Below are positions 36,139 through 47,362 of a stretch of 64,000 bases of DNA, in pieces. This stretch comes from Laburnicola sp. R22_1 (lineage: Eukaryota > Ascomycota > Dothideomycetes > Pleosporales > Didymosphaeriaceae). The notes under the pieces were generated by a model that did not search any database, had not been told where the DNA came from, and saw only the letters and a program-made list of their open reading frames with translations. The stretch lies in assembly GCA_014281115.1 (NCBI GenBank), contig JACONQ010000016.1:868001-932000 (forward strand), in the 5' to 3' direction. The first letter of the stretch is position 1; every line of letters starts with the position of its first letter. The position numbers and the translations under genes were made by a program.

Positions 36139-37375
36139 TCAACGACCGTGAAGCTTCGCAACCTCCTCGGAAGTGACCTTCTGGGCGCCCGTACTATTCA
36201 TACTCCGGCCCTCCTTATGATGTGACACCTCCTTTGCTTTCTGGTATGATCGTTGCTTCTCAGCCCTATTCTTGAAGTATTCATGGCTAATCTTCATTGC
36301 CCTAGACACCTTGGGATGCTTCTCGAGGAATGCGGCGAAGACGTCCGGATCGGGAATTCGTTTCTGGTACTGGAGTTGAGCTAGACGGTTGACCATCTTG
36401 GTCCACAGTGGGTCCTTATCGGATGTCGCCATATGCTCTATGATGATGATCTCATTGTACCGAGGAAGCTCCGTGTAAAGGTATCCGACATAGCAATCGA
36501 GTATGCTCTTGGTGTAACGCTCCATCCCCAGGACGCGCGCGGCGCGAAGAAGAGCAACATCGTCGCGGAAGGTGTCTTGGAAGGCAAGCTCGCCCGCCTG
36601 GAAGTCTTGACATGTTTTCTGAGGCCAGGTTATGAGCAGCGTGCGGACTGCATCGGCGTCAAGCTCGTCGGGCTTGAGATTGTACGCTGGATCCTCGGGG
36701 TGCTTGACGAAATGAGCATTCAGGGTCCTGGAGATAGCCATAGCAGCTCGCTTAGCGATGCCGTGGATGGATAGAGTACCAATGTTGACTGTAATCTTGG
36801 GTCCGTCCATAGCCTTCAGTCGTTGTTGGCGTATCATCAGACGCCAATCGTCAACTTGCTGTTTGATGACCGAGTTCACCGTCTCCTGAACAGCTATCTC
36901 GGAGCCTTCCTTTGGCTTGTTGCGGAACACTGATCCATCTAGGTTAGTAGCTTGAGGGCCACACGTGGTAGAAGTGGAAGACTGGGACTTGGAAGGATGA
37001 GCCGCCTGGAAAGTTAGTAGACGATTGGCTTATCGTGCGTGATTTACGGCGGCTCACCGTTGAAACACGCTGGAGTTCAGCACCAGCATCGGGCTTCTTG
37101 GAGAGTTTCTGTACACCGCCCGAGAATCCGGAATGGGAAGATGGGGCCGAAGAATCTTCCATGGTTCTGGCAGGTGCTGCGGTGTTATTCGTGATGGAAT
37201 TGGCGGGTGCGTCTTTGTCAAGTTGGTCTTCCGAAGGAGCGACTCCGGCCTTCCTGCCGGCTCGGTTGCGACCTTTGCGAGCGTTCTTGGAAATGCGGAC
37301 GGCCTGCTCGTTTTGAAGCGCTCCAGAAGTTACCGGTGCACGCGTGGCGTTGTATGGGTTGATTTGGGTCGCCAT
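36139..37375 (-). CDS. BTB-like protein, tandem paralogue 3
   Basis: Two exons, 37375-37058 and 37005-36139, joined across a 52-nt intron, give 394 aa. The first ~140 residues are Lys/Ser/Ala-rich and disordered (VRISKNARKGRNRAGRKAG). The BTB-like half starts at GPKITVNIGTLSIHGIAKRA, followed by DDVALLRAARVLGMERYTKS, DKDPLWTKMVNRLAQLQYQK and IPDPDVFAAFLEKHPKVSRA, then a charged coiled-coil tail. This is the typical form of the pleosporalean family, and the match to paralogue 1 is clear. ATG at 37375 is preferred; the open frame upstream to 37648 has no matching features. Confidence 0.82.
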
Positions 37376-39212
37376 GTCGATTGATTCGTATAGGCTATAT
37401 ATCTGGAGGTTCAATGTCAGCCGGCCAATCCGAACAATGACGCTGGGGAAAGCTCGTAATTTGTGGGCAGAGGAGACGCGGAAGTTGAGAGATGGGGGTA
37501 GAGACGTGTTGGGGCGGGCGATTTCGAGCTGTTGACTGAAGTCGAGCGTTTGCACGTCTTGGCGCGTTGCTACGGGTACGGCCTGTGACTGCACTTGGTG
37601 GAAACAAACACTACGCGTGAAAGAAGACTTCGCGCACTCTCGGTACACGGTATAACGCTGTCATGGAAAGCTGTAGACAAACACTACGTTTATATTGTTA
37701 GATCCAAACTTGCCAGCGGCCTAGAGCTCTAGAACCTTCCACCTGCTCTGTTCGAACAGTTATGTTAGCAAGGAAAGGTCTGAACCACCGCCAATTGTCC
37801 ATATGAATTCACATCGGCTTTGCTAGTTTGATTTGATGAATACTAAGGTATAACTGAAACCGGGATCCCAAGCCGCTGTCTGCTCGAGTTTGCCCTAGTG
37901 GAAGTTTATCGTCTATCGAAGTCCCCTATCAATCTTTGAGTTTGAGAACCCTTCCTCCCTTTGTCCGAATATCGTGCTCTTAACATACGTGTGCCCCTAT
38001 AAGATCTGAGTGACTAAGCAGCCCAGCATGTGCTCTATTTTGGTTAGAGACTAGAGACCAAAAATGAACCAAATTGGTTATGTGGAACTTTGAAGTTGGG
38101 ACACCAGCGCAACCCATCTATAGACCTAAACCCCAGCTTCTTCCCGGGATGGTGGATCTAATATGCTCAAGCGTCGAAGATGATATTGGCTTATCAATCT
38201 TCGAAAGTGGTTCGTCTTTGGGAGAGTATCATCGTCAAAATGTAGCCTAGAAAATGATAGATTAGTTTTCAATGTTGGGTACAGCAGATACCCACAAAGT
38301 ACCATACTTAGGTACCAAAAGAGGGACGGAAGTCGCTTACCCCCCATCTATAGCATAGACGAATCACCAGAGATGGATTCAGAGGAAATAATCGTAATGG
38401 TGGCTACGGTCAGAGTCGAGGTTTAAGGCGAAGCTGTGCTGGTTTGCTGCAGACGCAAGCCTGTGCGGGCCGCTATAGGGCAAGTACCTGCCCATTTCAC
38501 ATGTTGTATAGCTTGTCCGGATGATCAGGTAAGAGCTACAGAGTATTTTATAGTACAATCCCCAATCTAGCAGGCGTGTACTTGCCTGACGTCCGTGTGC
38601 TCCTTCCAAAGTCACAGTCGTGTTGAGATCTGTTTGCTACGAGACTTACGTTTGGCGGAAAGTATTCCTAAGAGGGTATACCTAGGTATGGTGTGGACAT
38701 GCGGGATCTTCAATCTGCACTTCGTCATTCTTACCACTACTTGAACCTGAATTTCTGATCCATGAGCCGCAGTCGCGAACAACATGAGTGGACCGGCCCC
38801 CCTATCATGATCTAATGAACTGAAGCAAACCCTCCAATCACGCCCTACGTTTATCTCAGTAACAGTCATATCTTTGCACACCAGTGCAAGTCTGATCACA
38901 CAAAGCACAATTGGCTTTTGCTCCAAAATATATCAAGTTTGACAATACGCAGTAAACCAGACAAGTCCGTACCTAGATAAAATAGGACGGGCTCTACGGG
39001 ACTACTCTTTTCATGCTTACTTCGCAACTGACACCAGCATTAAAAAACATTCGCGGTGTTCTCATTTCCGTCCTCAAAGCCCAGGTGAACCCGCAAAGAG
39101 CCGAACTGCTGCGATTGACTGTCAAATGACTGAATCCAACAATGGGATCCTTCAGGAAACGGAAGCTTTAATCTCCACTTCAATGCACATTTCTTCTCGC
39201 TCGACACTTGGC
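37376..39212. other. Intergenic region, no gene seen
   Basis: 1.8 kb with only short frames (38126-38347, 38612-38926 and 39040-39249, all minus) and no motif. It may include the promoter of paralogue 3 and the 3' region of the gene at 39213. Confidence 0.45.
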
Positions 39213-39862
39213 TCAGATACTTCCACCGCCCCGTCTTGCCCAAGCCCACAGCCCCAAGCCACCCACTCCCCGCCGGCTCTCCGCCCGCCTTGCTCTTCCA
39301 AACCGACTCGGCCCCCTAACGTGCCCTTCTTGCATTTCTCTCAAAACACGCAAATCTCCATCCGACATTCTATAATCCAAGCCCGTATTCCTCGTCGTCG
39401 CTTCACGGTTCATCACTCTCGAACCTACTCGTTCCCAGTCCACCTCTGCTAACTCAGGCGCCTCATACCTCCTCGACTCGAGAAAGTGCACTTCGCCTTC
39501 CAAACGCACAACATCGCCCACATAGCGCTCTATGTCCACGAATCAGCTATTCCCCTCACTGGAAGAAGTACTTTGCGGGGACCGGAAAGATACAAACCCC
39601 ATGGGATACCCATGCTCTGTAGCGCTCTTCTCACTCTGTATTTGGCAACAATCCTATGCTTCCACAGCCACTCTTCTTCATCGCCAGCGTTCTCGCCATC
39701 CAGAGAAGCTTCATATAACCGCTGCGTTGCGCCGCGGGAGACGAGAAGTCTATACTGCTCCGGCGCCAGGTCCCCGCTCTGGGGTTGGTCTGTAGGTCTG
39801 GGGTGCTGCTGCTGTTGTAGAGGTGGACGATCCCGCTTCGGTAAGTGATCGGGAATGGGCAT
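39213..39862 (-). CDS. Tentative hypothetical protein
   Basis: Two minus-strand frames look coding: MPIPDHLPKRDRPPL... with LAPEQYRLLVSRGATQRLYE (39862 to about 39582), and ERYVGDVVRLEGEVHFLESR ... RMSDGDLRVLREMQEGHV (about 39527-39213). They can be joined by an intron of about 54 nt with a weak donor (GTCCCC) and acceptor ACATAG, giving roughly 198 aa. A different donor (GTACTT) puts the second part out of frame. I do not recognise the protein. The overlapping frame 39941-39750 on the same strand is a less likely N-terminus. Confidence 0.42.
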
Positions 39863-40688
39863 CGTCGAAAAGCATCATAGAACGACGTGGTATGGCGAAC
39901 GGGGCGGTGCGGGACGGCGCGGATGCGTAAAGACGCCCCAAGGAGGCAAGGGCCGACTACATAAGGAAGACCTGGTGCGTTTGAGGCGAAAGTGGTTTGA
40001 ATTCACGGCGCGAGAGGCCGTTCGCATTCGCCAGGATAGAAGTGGCTGTCGTTTTGGTTACTAGCATTCACACTATAGACAAACGCCACCGCACACAAAC
40101 CGAATAATGTTCATCATCGCAATGATTGATTCGCAATCTCACAAGCTCTTCACCCGTACCTATGCTATCAACATCGCTAAACGGGCGCGCCTGCTCGGCC
40201 CTCTCACAAACGCGCAACCATGAAAGACATGACAAACGTCGCAAAATATGCACAACGCTTGACCCCCAACCCCCAAGCTCCCACAAATATATACATAGAA
40301 GGAATCTAAGCTGGAACGATCGGGACACGAAGCCCTGGGTATGAGACACAGAGAAAATGCCCAATCTAGCGTGCCGAAGAAGGAAGAAGTAGAAGGAGGG
40401 AGCATTCAAAAAATAAACTAAACAGTTACATAAAAGGCTCAAGTAAAAAAGACAAAACACATTAGTGCGACTGCCGAGGCTGCGGTCGGTATTAAGGAGA
40501 GTATGTAGGCAGGGTGATGCCGCCGGGGTTAGACATTAGGCTTCATCCGGATATACAAGATGGAGAGGCCAAGCCCGAGTACATGACAGAAACAATGCTG
40601 GTTGCAGATAGATATGCGGGTGCACTTTTGTCATGAGCTAAACAGGACGCGGAAAAGACAGTAGAGAAGTATAAATCGGTCGAGATCG
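39863..40688. other. Intergenic region, no gene seen
   Basis: Short frames on both strands only. The part next to 40689 is probably the 3' region of the membrane protein gene. Confidence 0.45.
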
Positions 40689-42233
40689 TCAAACATTTTC
40701 GGTAAAGCGCGAGCTTCGGGAGCCATCATGAGACGGATGACTTCTTCCCAAGGAGCCCCGCGGTGGGAAGTCTGGGTTAGGTGTAGGCGGTGGACTTAGT
40801 GTTGACCCGCCGCCATTGCGATTTGTACCCCAGACAGGCGCATCATCGGGGTGGTAGACAACGGGTGTCCGAGCTGGACTTGGTCTCACACGTTCCTCTC
40901 TGCCCATGGTGCCTGTGTTGGAAATTTCTCCTGTTTCTTTCGCAAACCCCGAATCTTTCCCAAAGTCTTTTGATACGACCCCTGGCCCGCCGTAAAAGCC
41001 TTTGTCGTCGTGATAGAAGGATGAGCCCGATAAAGTGCCCTCGGCGCGAGCACCTGCGGCGAATTGTTCCGAGGTCATCCCCTCGCTGAAGGCTGAGGGT
41101 AGTTTACGCCCCGAGACGCGTTGGAAGCTTCGCTCGCCTGTATCGCTACTCTCCGCAGTCGACCTCGAAGCTCCGGAAAAGCGGTTGAGAAAAGACGGAG
41201 GGATGAAGCTGTTCCGTGCGGCAGTAGTAGTCATGGGTTGGTTGCTGTCTGTGTGGTCGTCCCCAGTGAGCTGAAGAGCACCACCATTTTTATTGCGTTT
41301 GTGTCGCCTGATGAGGAACAAGAGGAGAGCCAGGAGTAGCGCAAGCCCAGCTAGACTGCCAAAAACGGTACCGACAACTGCAGGTGTTTCCAGTGGTCCT
41401 CCACCAGACTGCGTATCGGTGACGGATGCCGTCGAGGGCGTGGCGGAAGGAGATGCCGTGTATGCCGGGTCGAGATATCCACCACCTCCGCCTCCAGCGG
41501 TGGAAGAAGCAGTCCAGTAGGGACTGCTGCTTGCTGTTGACGACACGTGAACAGATGCGGTAGGAGATTCGGTGAGAGACAGAGACGATGATTGTGATGA
41601 AGATGACGAAGTGGTATTGAGCGATGAAGATGCTGTGGACGGCATGACATCTACGATGAGGTTAGGCACGGGGCTGAATTCCTTCTATGGCTACTTACTA
41701 GATGATGTAGAGTTAAATCCTGAAGGTGACGGAAACACAGAAGTCACTGGCTGCGGAGAAGGCAGCGTCTGTGAGCTGGACTCGACAGCCTGCGCCGTCG
41801 GTACGCCGGATGGCCATGGGTATGCTGGAACAGTTGGAAGAGTCAAGTCGCTTGGAAATGGGGGCACCGAAGGTACTGAAGGCACAGCGGCGATGGAGAC
41901 AGCGGGTGCAGTAGACACGGCAGGTGTTAGCGTCTGCTGCCCAAGCGTGTTTCCAGCGGCATCTAGGGTGGCTACCACTTCTACGTTGACCGTCAAGACG
42001 TTGGGAGTCCCTTGTGCCTCGCGGCGATGGAACATGCGATGGGCCCGACCCATGACGGCACGCCTCTTGTGCTCGCGGATCAACAGCGGCTCGCTCGCGT
42101 CTCCTTCCTCCTCTTCCTCTACCTCGACTTGCTGCACCTGCGCGGCTTTTCCTCGCTGGGAGAAATCCTGAGCACGACGGCGATGGCGCGAGTCGATCCT
42201 GATTGTCCTCGTCGTCAACGGTACCGTATCCAT
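40689..42233 (-). CDS. Ser/Thr-rich single-pass membrane protein
   Basis: Two exons, 42233-41699 and 41650-40689 (48-nt intron), give 498 aa. The N-terminal part has no signal peptide and carries a short acidic run (VEVEEEEEGDASE). A long Ser/Thr/Pro/Ala region (about 90-250) is followed by one membrane helix, VVGTVFGSLAGLALLLALLL (about 275-300), an RRHKRNK stop-transfer motif, and a ~190-residue cytosolic tail rich in Ser and Gly. The layout resembles fungal wall-stress sensors or mucin-like proteins, but without a signal peptide it could enter as type III. Function unknown. ATG at 42233 is the first in frame. Confidence 0.72.
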
Positions 42234-43414
42234 GCGGTATGGGAGCACCCCACGCTACTTTTGCGCGAGTGAGGCTCGGAACAGTGATTGGGTGGCGAAT
42301 GGTATGTGATGGCGAAGCATGAAGAGAGCGTATGGGGTCGGTAGCAGTACAAAATGAGCGGACGTCGAGGCTGTGGCTCTGGTCGAGGTCCAGTCAATGG
42401 ATAATGCAAGTGCTGTGGACTGAGGGAGCGTTGGGAATGAGCGGACGCCAGGTGACTGGCAGGGGAAGGAGTGGGCTGGTGACGGTCAGCGATGCATGGA
42501 TCAGCACTCCCATGGCAGCTCGGTTGGAGTCGCGGGTGCATGTAGATGCAACAACGGGCAGAACATGGGCCACGCACCTGGAGGGGATCACGAGGCCAGC
42601 ATTCGCTCTGATAAGGACGCGGGCGGGCGGGGATTCTGGCAGCGTGTGGGCGTGTGTGGGCGCGCGGGCGTGGGCGGTTTTATGGCGCGGTGCGGTGGGT
42701 GCTGTGGTGCGCTGGTGCAACGGGCGGAAGCACAGCGCGGCGTCGGTGGGGGCGCGTGGCCGGCTCGTACGCAGTCCTGCTAGAGCGCACCGTGGCCTCG
42801 CGGGCGGGAGGCGGGCAGTTGTCGACGTCGCAGCGGATGCTGTGGTGTGGAGAGAGCGAGGGCGCGGACGAGGACTCGCAGCGCACCCCAGATGGCCAGA
42901 GCGAGCGCGAGAGCAGCGAGCACTGGGCACTGGGCAGCGGGACGGAGCAGCGGGACGGAGCAGCGAATCAGGCGGCGGCGCACCCTGGCAGCACTGGCAG
43001 CAAATTTCCTCTTGTGCCCTCGACACGAGCCGCCGAGATGAGCTCACCGTCTCACAATATTGGATATTGGCCGAGCTTCCCAAACGGCTTAGGCGGGGCA
43101 AGGATGCTCGGTGCGCCATCCGCACGTGATGCTGCCAAGGCTCCCTAGTCAGGAACACTTTTGCATGCCGGGTGCCCGAAGATCGAATTCCCCAGACCCT
43201 GTGTGTGTGCTTCGGCGCCACCATTTCCCGCGCCGCCTTGGCGAGGGGGCGCCACCTTGAAGACACCGTCACTGCTCCAGTATACCTGTTTCGGCTAGAG
43301 CCAAGACCACGTGAAGCTCCCCGCCATCAACCGTCTACTCCCAAGCTTCTGCTCTCCGACCTCTCCAGAGGCCTCTGTAGAGGACTCTACCCGTGCACTC
43401 CACCCTATCTACCC
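42234..43414. other. GC-rich divergent promoter region
   Basis: 1.18 kb between divergent genes. Long frames on both strands (42394-43272 minus, 42332-43129 plus) overlap each other and are Ala/Arg/Ser/Gly-rich without motifs, typical of GC-rich non-coding DNA. Contains short CGGGACGGAGCAG tandem text near 42938-42963. Confidence 0.5.
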
Positions 43415-45573
43415 ATGGCTTCCTCGTCACAATCACCACCGCCCCCATACTCTGCGTACTCTGAGAGTGGCGGTGCACAGTCTCCACCACCACTACCCTT
43501 GCGCTCCAACGCTACTGATAACGCTGACCCTTCTCGACATGTCCGCACCTCATCCACTGAGTCGCTTCAAAAGACATCCGAAGACAGAGCCGGACGCCGG
43601 AAACTCCTGCTCGTATATATTCACGGATACATGGGTGATGAGACCAGCTTCCGGAACTTCCCCGCCCATGTTCATAACCTCGTGGCCATCACTCTTGCCG
43701 AATCGCACATAGTCCATACCAAACTCTATCCAAAGTACCGTTCACGGTACTCGCTTGAGGTTGCCAGAGACGACTTCTCCAGATGGTAGGATGAATGCCG
43801 AGCACCTGTGGACCTATTGGTGGTATACTGACTCAGGTCAGGCTCAGTCCGCATGAAGATGAATCCACCGATGTAATTCTCCTTGCTCACTCAATGGGGG
43901 GGCTTGTCGCAGCCGACGTTGCTTTGCTCTGTCGACACCGTATCATCGGTACCATCAATTTCGATGTCCCATTCATTGGCATGCATCCTGGCATCATCAA
44001 AGCTGGACTGGGAAGCATCTTCAAGCCGTGGCCCGAGCCAGAGGACCATATGGGAGAAGAACCGGACCCGGCTGGAAGGAGACTCAGCCGATTGAATACG
44101 CTCTTCAACCCCAAGCCAAACGATCCCAACTTCAATCCATCCTTCCCCAATGATGTTCACCTTCCGGTACGGAAAGGATGGGAGAATACCCTGCATTGGC
44201 TAACCAAGCACTCGAACGGTATCATTGAGGCATCGAAAAGCTTGGTTCAATCGCATCTTGAGTTTGGCGGAGCCATGGCTGATTACAAAACTCTGAAAGC
44301 TAGATATGCAAAATTACGAGCTCTGGAAGAGGACGATGAGAGGAAGAGAAGGGTGGGAAGCGATGAGATAGCCAATCCACCACGGATACGTTTCGTCAAC
44401 TACTATACCACGAGCACCGGAAGACCCAAGAAGCCGAAATCTCCCAAGTCACCTTCGCCTTCGCGACCTCCAAGTAGAAGCTCACAACGCCCAGGAGACA
44501 GCACTACACCGTTAACATCCGTCTCGCAACTCAAATTAGATACCAAGGATGAGAGCCTTCCCGCTACCAGCGCCAGAACCTCAGTCGAGCATCAAGTAGA
44601 AGACGATGTGCTGCAGGTGATACCGCCCACCCCAGTATCTGAATCAGGTTCAGAGCCGCCGGTTGGACGAGATCCTTCCACCATCGAACCTGGCCCAGAG
44701 CTCCCAGACGTTCCACCCATCCCCAAGGAACCTCCGTTTGTTGATCTCGCAGAGTATACGGACAAAGCGCAAAGGAAGATTGCGGAGAAAGATTATGACA
44801 AGGCACTCAAGGACTATCAACGGGAAGTCAAGGCACGCAACAAGGTCATCAAAGAACGATCCAAGATTGAAGAAAAATGGAAAAAGCAGGTAGCAAAGCA
44901 AGAAAAGGCCAAAGCGAAGGGAGAAAAGGCCAAAGACAAAGAAGAACAGGACCAAGATAAAGAGGCGGAAAAGAAGGAGCAAGCAAATGACGCGAAAAAG
45001 AACGTGCAAGCAGACGAGGCAGTGAAGGACGAGCAAGCTGAACAACATACTGGAGGCAAAGACAGGGCAGAGAGCGGTCATGAGTCCGATATTCCTGATG
45101 AGGACGTTGGAGCTATACAATTAGGTGCCGACAACACACGACGGAACATATCAGGCCACGGGCCGTACGGAAACTACGCCTTTTCCCACAGTACTATCAT
45201 GAACCACACCGAGTCAAACGAGCAAGGCGCCCAGGTCACTTCTTCCAACGCACCATCCGCCTACACCGACTCCTCTTATTCCCTCGCAACCACCGACACG
45301 AACGCAACAAGTCCAGGATCTGAGACGACGCCCAAGAAAAAGCGTCTCAAGAAATTTTGTATGCTTCCGCCGGCAGACGCGAACGGAAACAAAGACCCAA
45401 CGTGGGTCCGCGTGTTTATGGAAGGTATCGACGCGGTCACTGCGCATACGACCTTATTCTTCGTGAATGATGCATATGAGCGGCTAGTTGGAGACGTCGG
45501 TGCAAGGATCGAGGAATGGGTATCCGAAGCAGACAGCTTGAGACTGGTAAGAGAACTGGAAGGTCTGCAATAA
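43415..45573 (+). CDS. Lipase-like alpha/beta hydrolase with charged tail
   Basis: Two exons, 43415-43785 and 43842-45573, give 700 aa. The intron ends at GTCAG, not the CAG five bases earlier, which restores RWLSPHEDES. The hydrolase part lies in residues 60-180: YIHGYMG at 68-74 (oxyanion side) and nucleophile elbow AHSMGG with Ser141, as in DUF676/lipase-like serine esterases. Then come a Pro/Ser-rich region and a long Lys/Glu/Gln-rich coiled coil (about 330-450, CDS 44750-45050). The C-terminal ~80 residues (CMLPPADANGNKDPTWVRVF) are conserved-looking. Probably a membrane-lipid esterase; substrate unknown. Intact. Confidence 0.8.
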
Positions 45574-45799
45574 GATCGATTCAGGGCTGCAGACTGTCGC
45601 GCAAGGACGGCGGGCGGTTTCGGGCCTCCTGCTCCACACAGTAGTACCAATATGCTTGGAGGCATAAATGAAGCTGCAAAAGGGGCCACATGACGAGCAT
45701 ATATCCCATATGCACTGCAAATTCTGGGGTGACTCACCGCCTCAAGATCATGCTCCTTCTCAGGTTCCGTGCCGCCCAAACATGCCACCAACTGGCCCA

Positions 45800-46335
45800 T
45801 TAAAAGAAAGACAACAGGCCCGCAGCGATCCACGCCGTACCTATTCCACCTAGAAGCTGGACCACCTCCTCACTCCCCCTGATGGCGTAATTGAACTTCC
45901 CCATGAACGGGAGCTTAACCTGGTCCTTTTCGTTCCAAAAGTTGTTCATATGTATTCTGGCGAGGAACGAAATCATCATATTGATGGCGGCGAGCACTAC
46001 GTGTGTCGTGACACTGAATCTGGTGACGAGGAGAAGGAGCGCGGTCACTACGGAGATGACCATCTATTCCGCATGTCAGCTGCGTTGCTCGGTTGCGAAA
46101 GGAGGTGGAAGACGCTACGTACAGCTATCGTCCCGCTTGTCTGTGTCGCGCGCGTCTTGTTCAGTCGTTCGGCTATGGTGTTACTCCATTTCGCCGCCTT
46201 CTCTGCCTGCTCCTCGTATTGCTGGAGGCGCGTGATGTTTTGGTACGAGAGGAAGAGGCCGTAAGCTGAGAGGGCGGCGGAGAAGACGAGCGGGATGAGC
46301 GGGCTGGCGTTGTACTTGGAAGGCGCAGTAGACAT
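45800..46335 (-). CDS. Small multi-pass membrane protein, unknown
   Basis: Two exons, 46335-46123 and 46063-45800 (59-nt intron), give 158 aa. Hydrophobic segments lie at about 10-28 (SPLIPLVFSAALSAYGLFLS), 70-100 (MVISVVTALLLLVTRFSVTT) and 140-157 (LLGGIGTAWIAAGLLSFF). A helical charged stretch ITRLQQYEEQAEKAAKWSNT lies between the first two. No known family recognised. It is head-to-head with EFM4, with 250 bases between the start codons. Confidence 0.75.
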
Positions 46336-46585
46336 TGCAACGGGCGCTTGGCCGGATATGTACGTCGTTAAATAGCAGCAATGGTAGGAATGGCGGTGAC
46401 GGTAGCTGCGAAGGCGCGAACAGACCGACGTGACGTGACGTACTACCCACAGCAAAAAGTGCCCCTCCCTTTCGCTTAGAAACGCTAGCTCAGGAACGAA
46501 TGTGTTCGTGCAAAGGACCCCTCCCAGCTTTTTCTTGCCCACCAAGCAACTCGACAGTCGTTCCCTCGCAAGCACAAACGCTACA
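46336..46585. promoter_or_regulatory. Divergent promoter, membrane protein / EFM4
   Basis: A 250-base spacer between two divergent ATGs. It includes a GACGTGACGTGACGT run near 46427, which holds cAMP-response-like TGACGT cores. Regulation by such a site is only a suggestion. Confidence 0.45.
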
Positions 46586-47341
46586 ATGGCACAGCCCACG
46601 CACCTTGACCCCTCCGAGCTCGGCACCCGTGTCTATTGGGACACCGCCTACACGACCGAGCGCGCAAACTTTGCTTCCAACGCCGACGACGAGGGCACAA
46701 TCTGGTTCAGCGACGCCGGCGCCGAAGAGCGCATGCTCTCCTTCCTCGAGAATCTCTCCGACGAAGACGTCCTACACAAGGAGCCCGAAGGGGATATCTC
46801 GGGCGGAGAGCAGGACGCCGAGTTCGAGGACGCCACGCGCTTCTTGGATCTGGGCACGGGGAACGGGCATCTGCTTTTTGCGCTGAGAGAAGAGGGCTGG
46901 GAGGGCGAGATGGTGGGCGTGGACTATTCGGAGCAGAGTGTGCGGCTTGCGGATGAGATTCGCGGCTCAAAAGGGGCCGAGTATGCGGATATACGGTTTC
47001 ACAAGTGGGATATACTCTCGACCGCACCTGGTGCCTGGCTCGGTGACGGCTTCGATGTTGTGCTTGACAAGGGGACGTTTGACGCCGTCTGCTTGTCACA
47101 AGAGACGGACGCGCAAGGGCGCAGAATGAGCGAGGGCTACAGAGAAAAGGTGGAGAAGTTGGTTAAGAGGGGTGGGAGGTTCTTGATCACGAGTTGCAAT
47201 TGGACGGCTGAGGAGTTGAGGGGGTGGTTTGAAAGCGAGGGGGGGCAGTTGGTGTTTGATGGGGCGGCAAAATATCCAAGTTTTACGTTCGGAGGGAAGA
47301 CGGGGACGAGTGTTTGCACGTTGTGCTTCAAAAGGAGATGA
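46586..47341 (+). CDS. EFM4: eEF1A lysine methyltransferase Efm4
   Basis: SAM-dependent seven-beta-strand methyltransferase of the METTL10/See1 family that methylates a lysine of translation factor eEF1A; cytosolic. Single exon, 251 aa. The N-terminal signature HLDPSELGTRVYWDTAYTTE, SAM motif I FLDLGTGNGHLLFALREEG (about 86-104), acidic loop VGVDYSEQSV and the family hallmark VVLDKGTFDAVCLS are all present. The C-terminus KTGTSVCTLCFKRR is normal. Its stop lies only 21 bases from the stop of the convergent methyltransferase gene. Confidence 0.9.
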   Translation: MAQPTHLDPSELGTRVYWDTAYTTERANFASNADDEGTIWFSDAGAEERMLSFLENLSDEDVLHKEPEGDISGGEQDAEFEDATRFLDLGTGNGHLLFALREEGWEGEMVGVDYSEQSVRLADEIRGSKGAEYADIRFHKWDILSTAPGAWLGDGFDVVLDKGTFDAVCLSQETDAQGRRMSEGYREKVEKLVKRGGRFLITSCNWTAEELRGWFESEGGQLVFDGAAKYPSFTFGGKTGTSVCTLCFKRR

Positions 47342-47362
47342 AGTGCACGACGATAAACAGCA

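Noticed and set aside
35900..36142. 80-codon minus frame at the end of BTB-like paralogue 3
   Set aside because: Considered as a last exon; no donor joins it and the paralogue already ends normally.
42394..43272. 292-codon minus-strand frame in the promoter between the membrane protein and lipase genes
   Set aside because: Overlaps a 265-codon plus frame in GC-rich DNA; biased composition and no motif.
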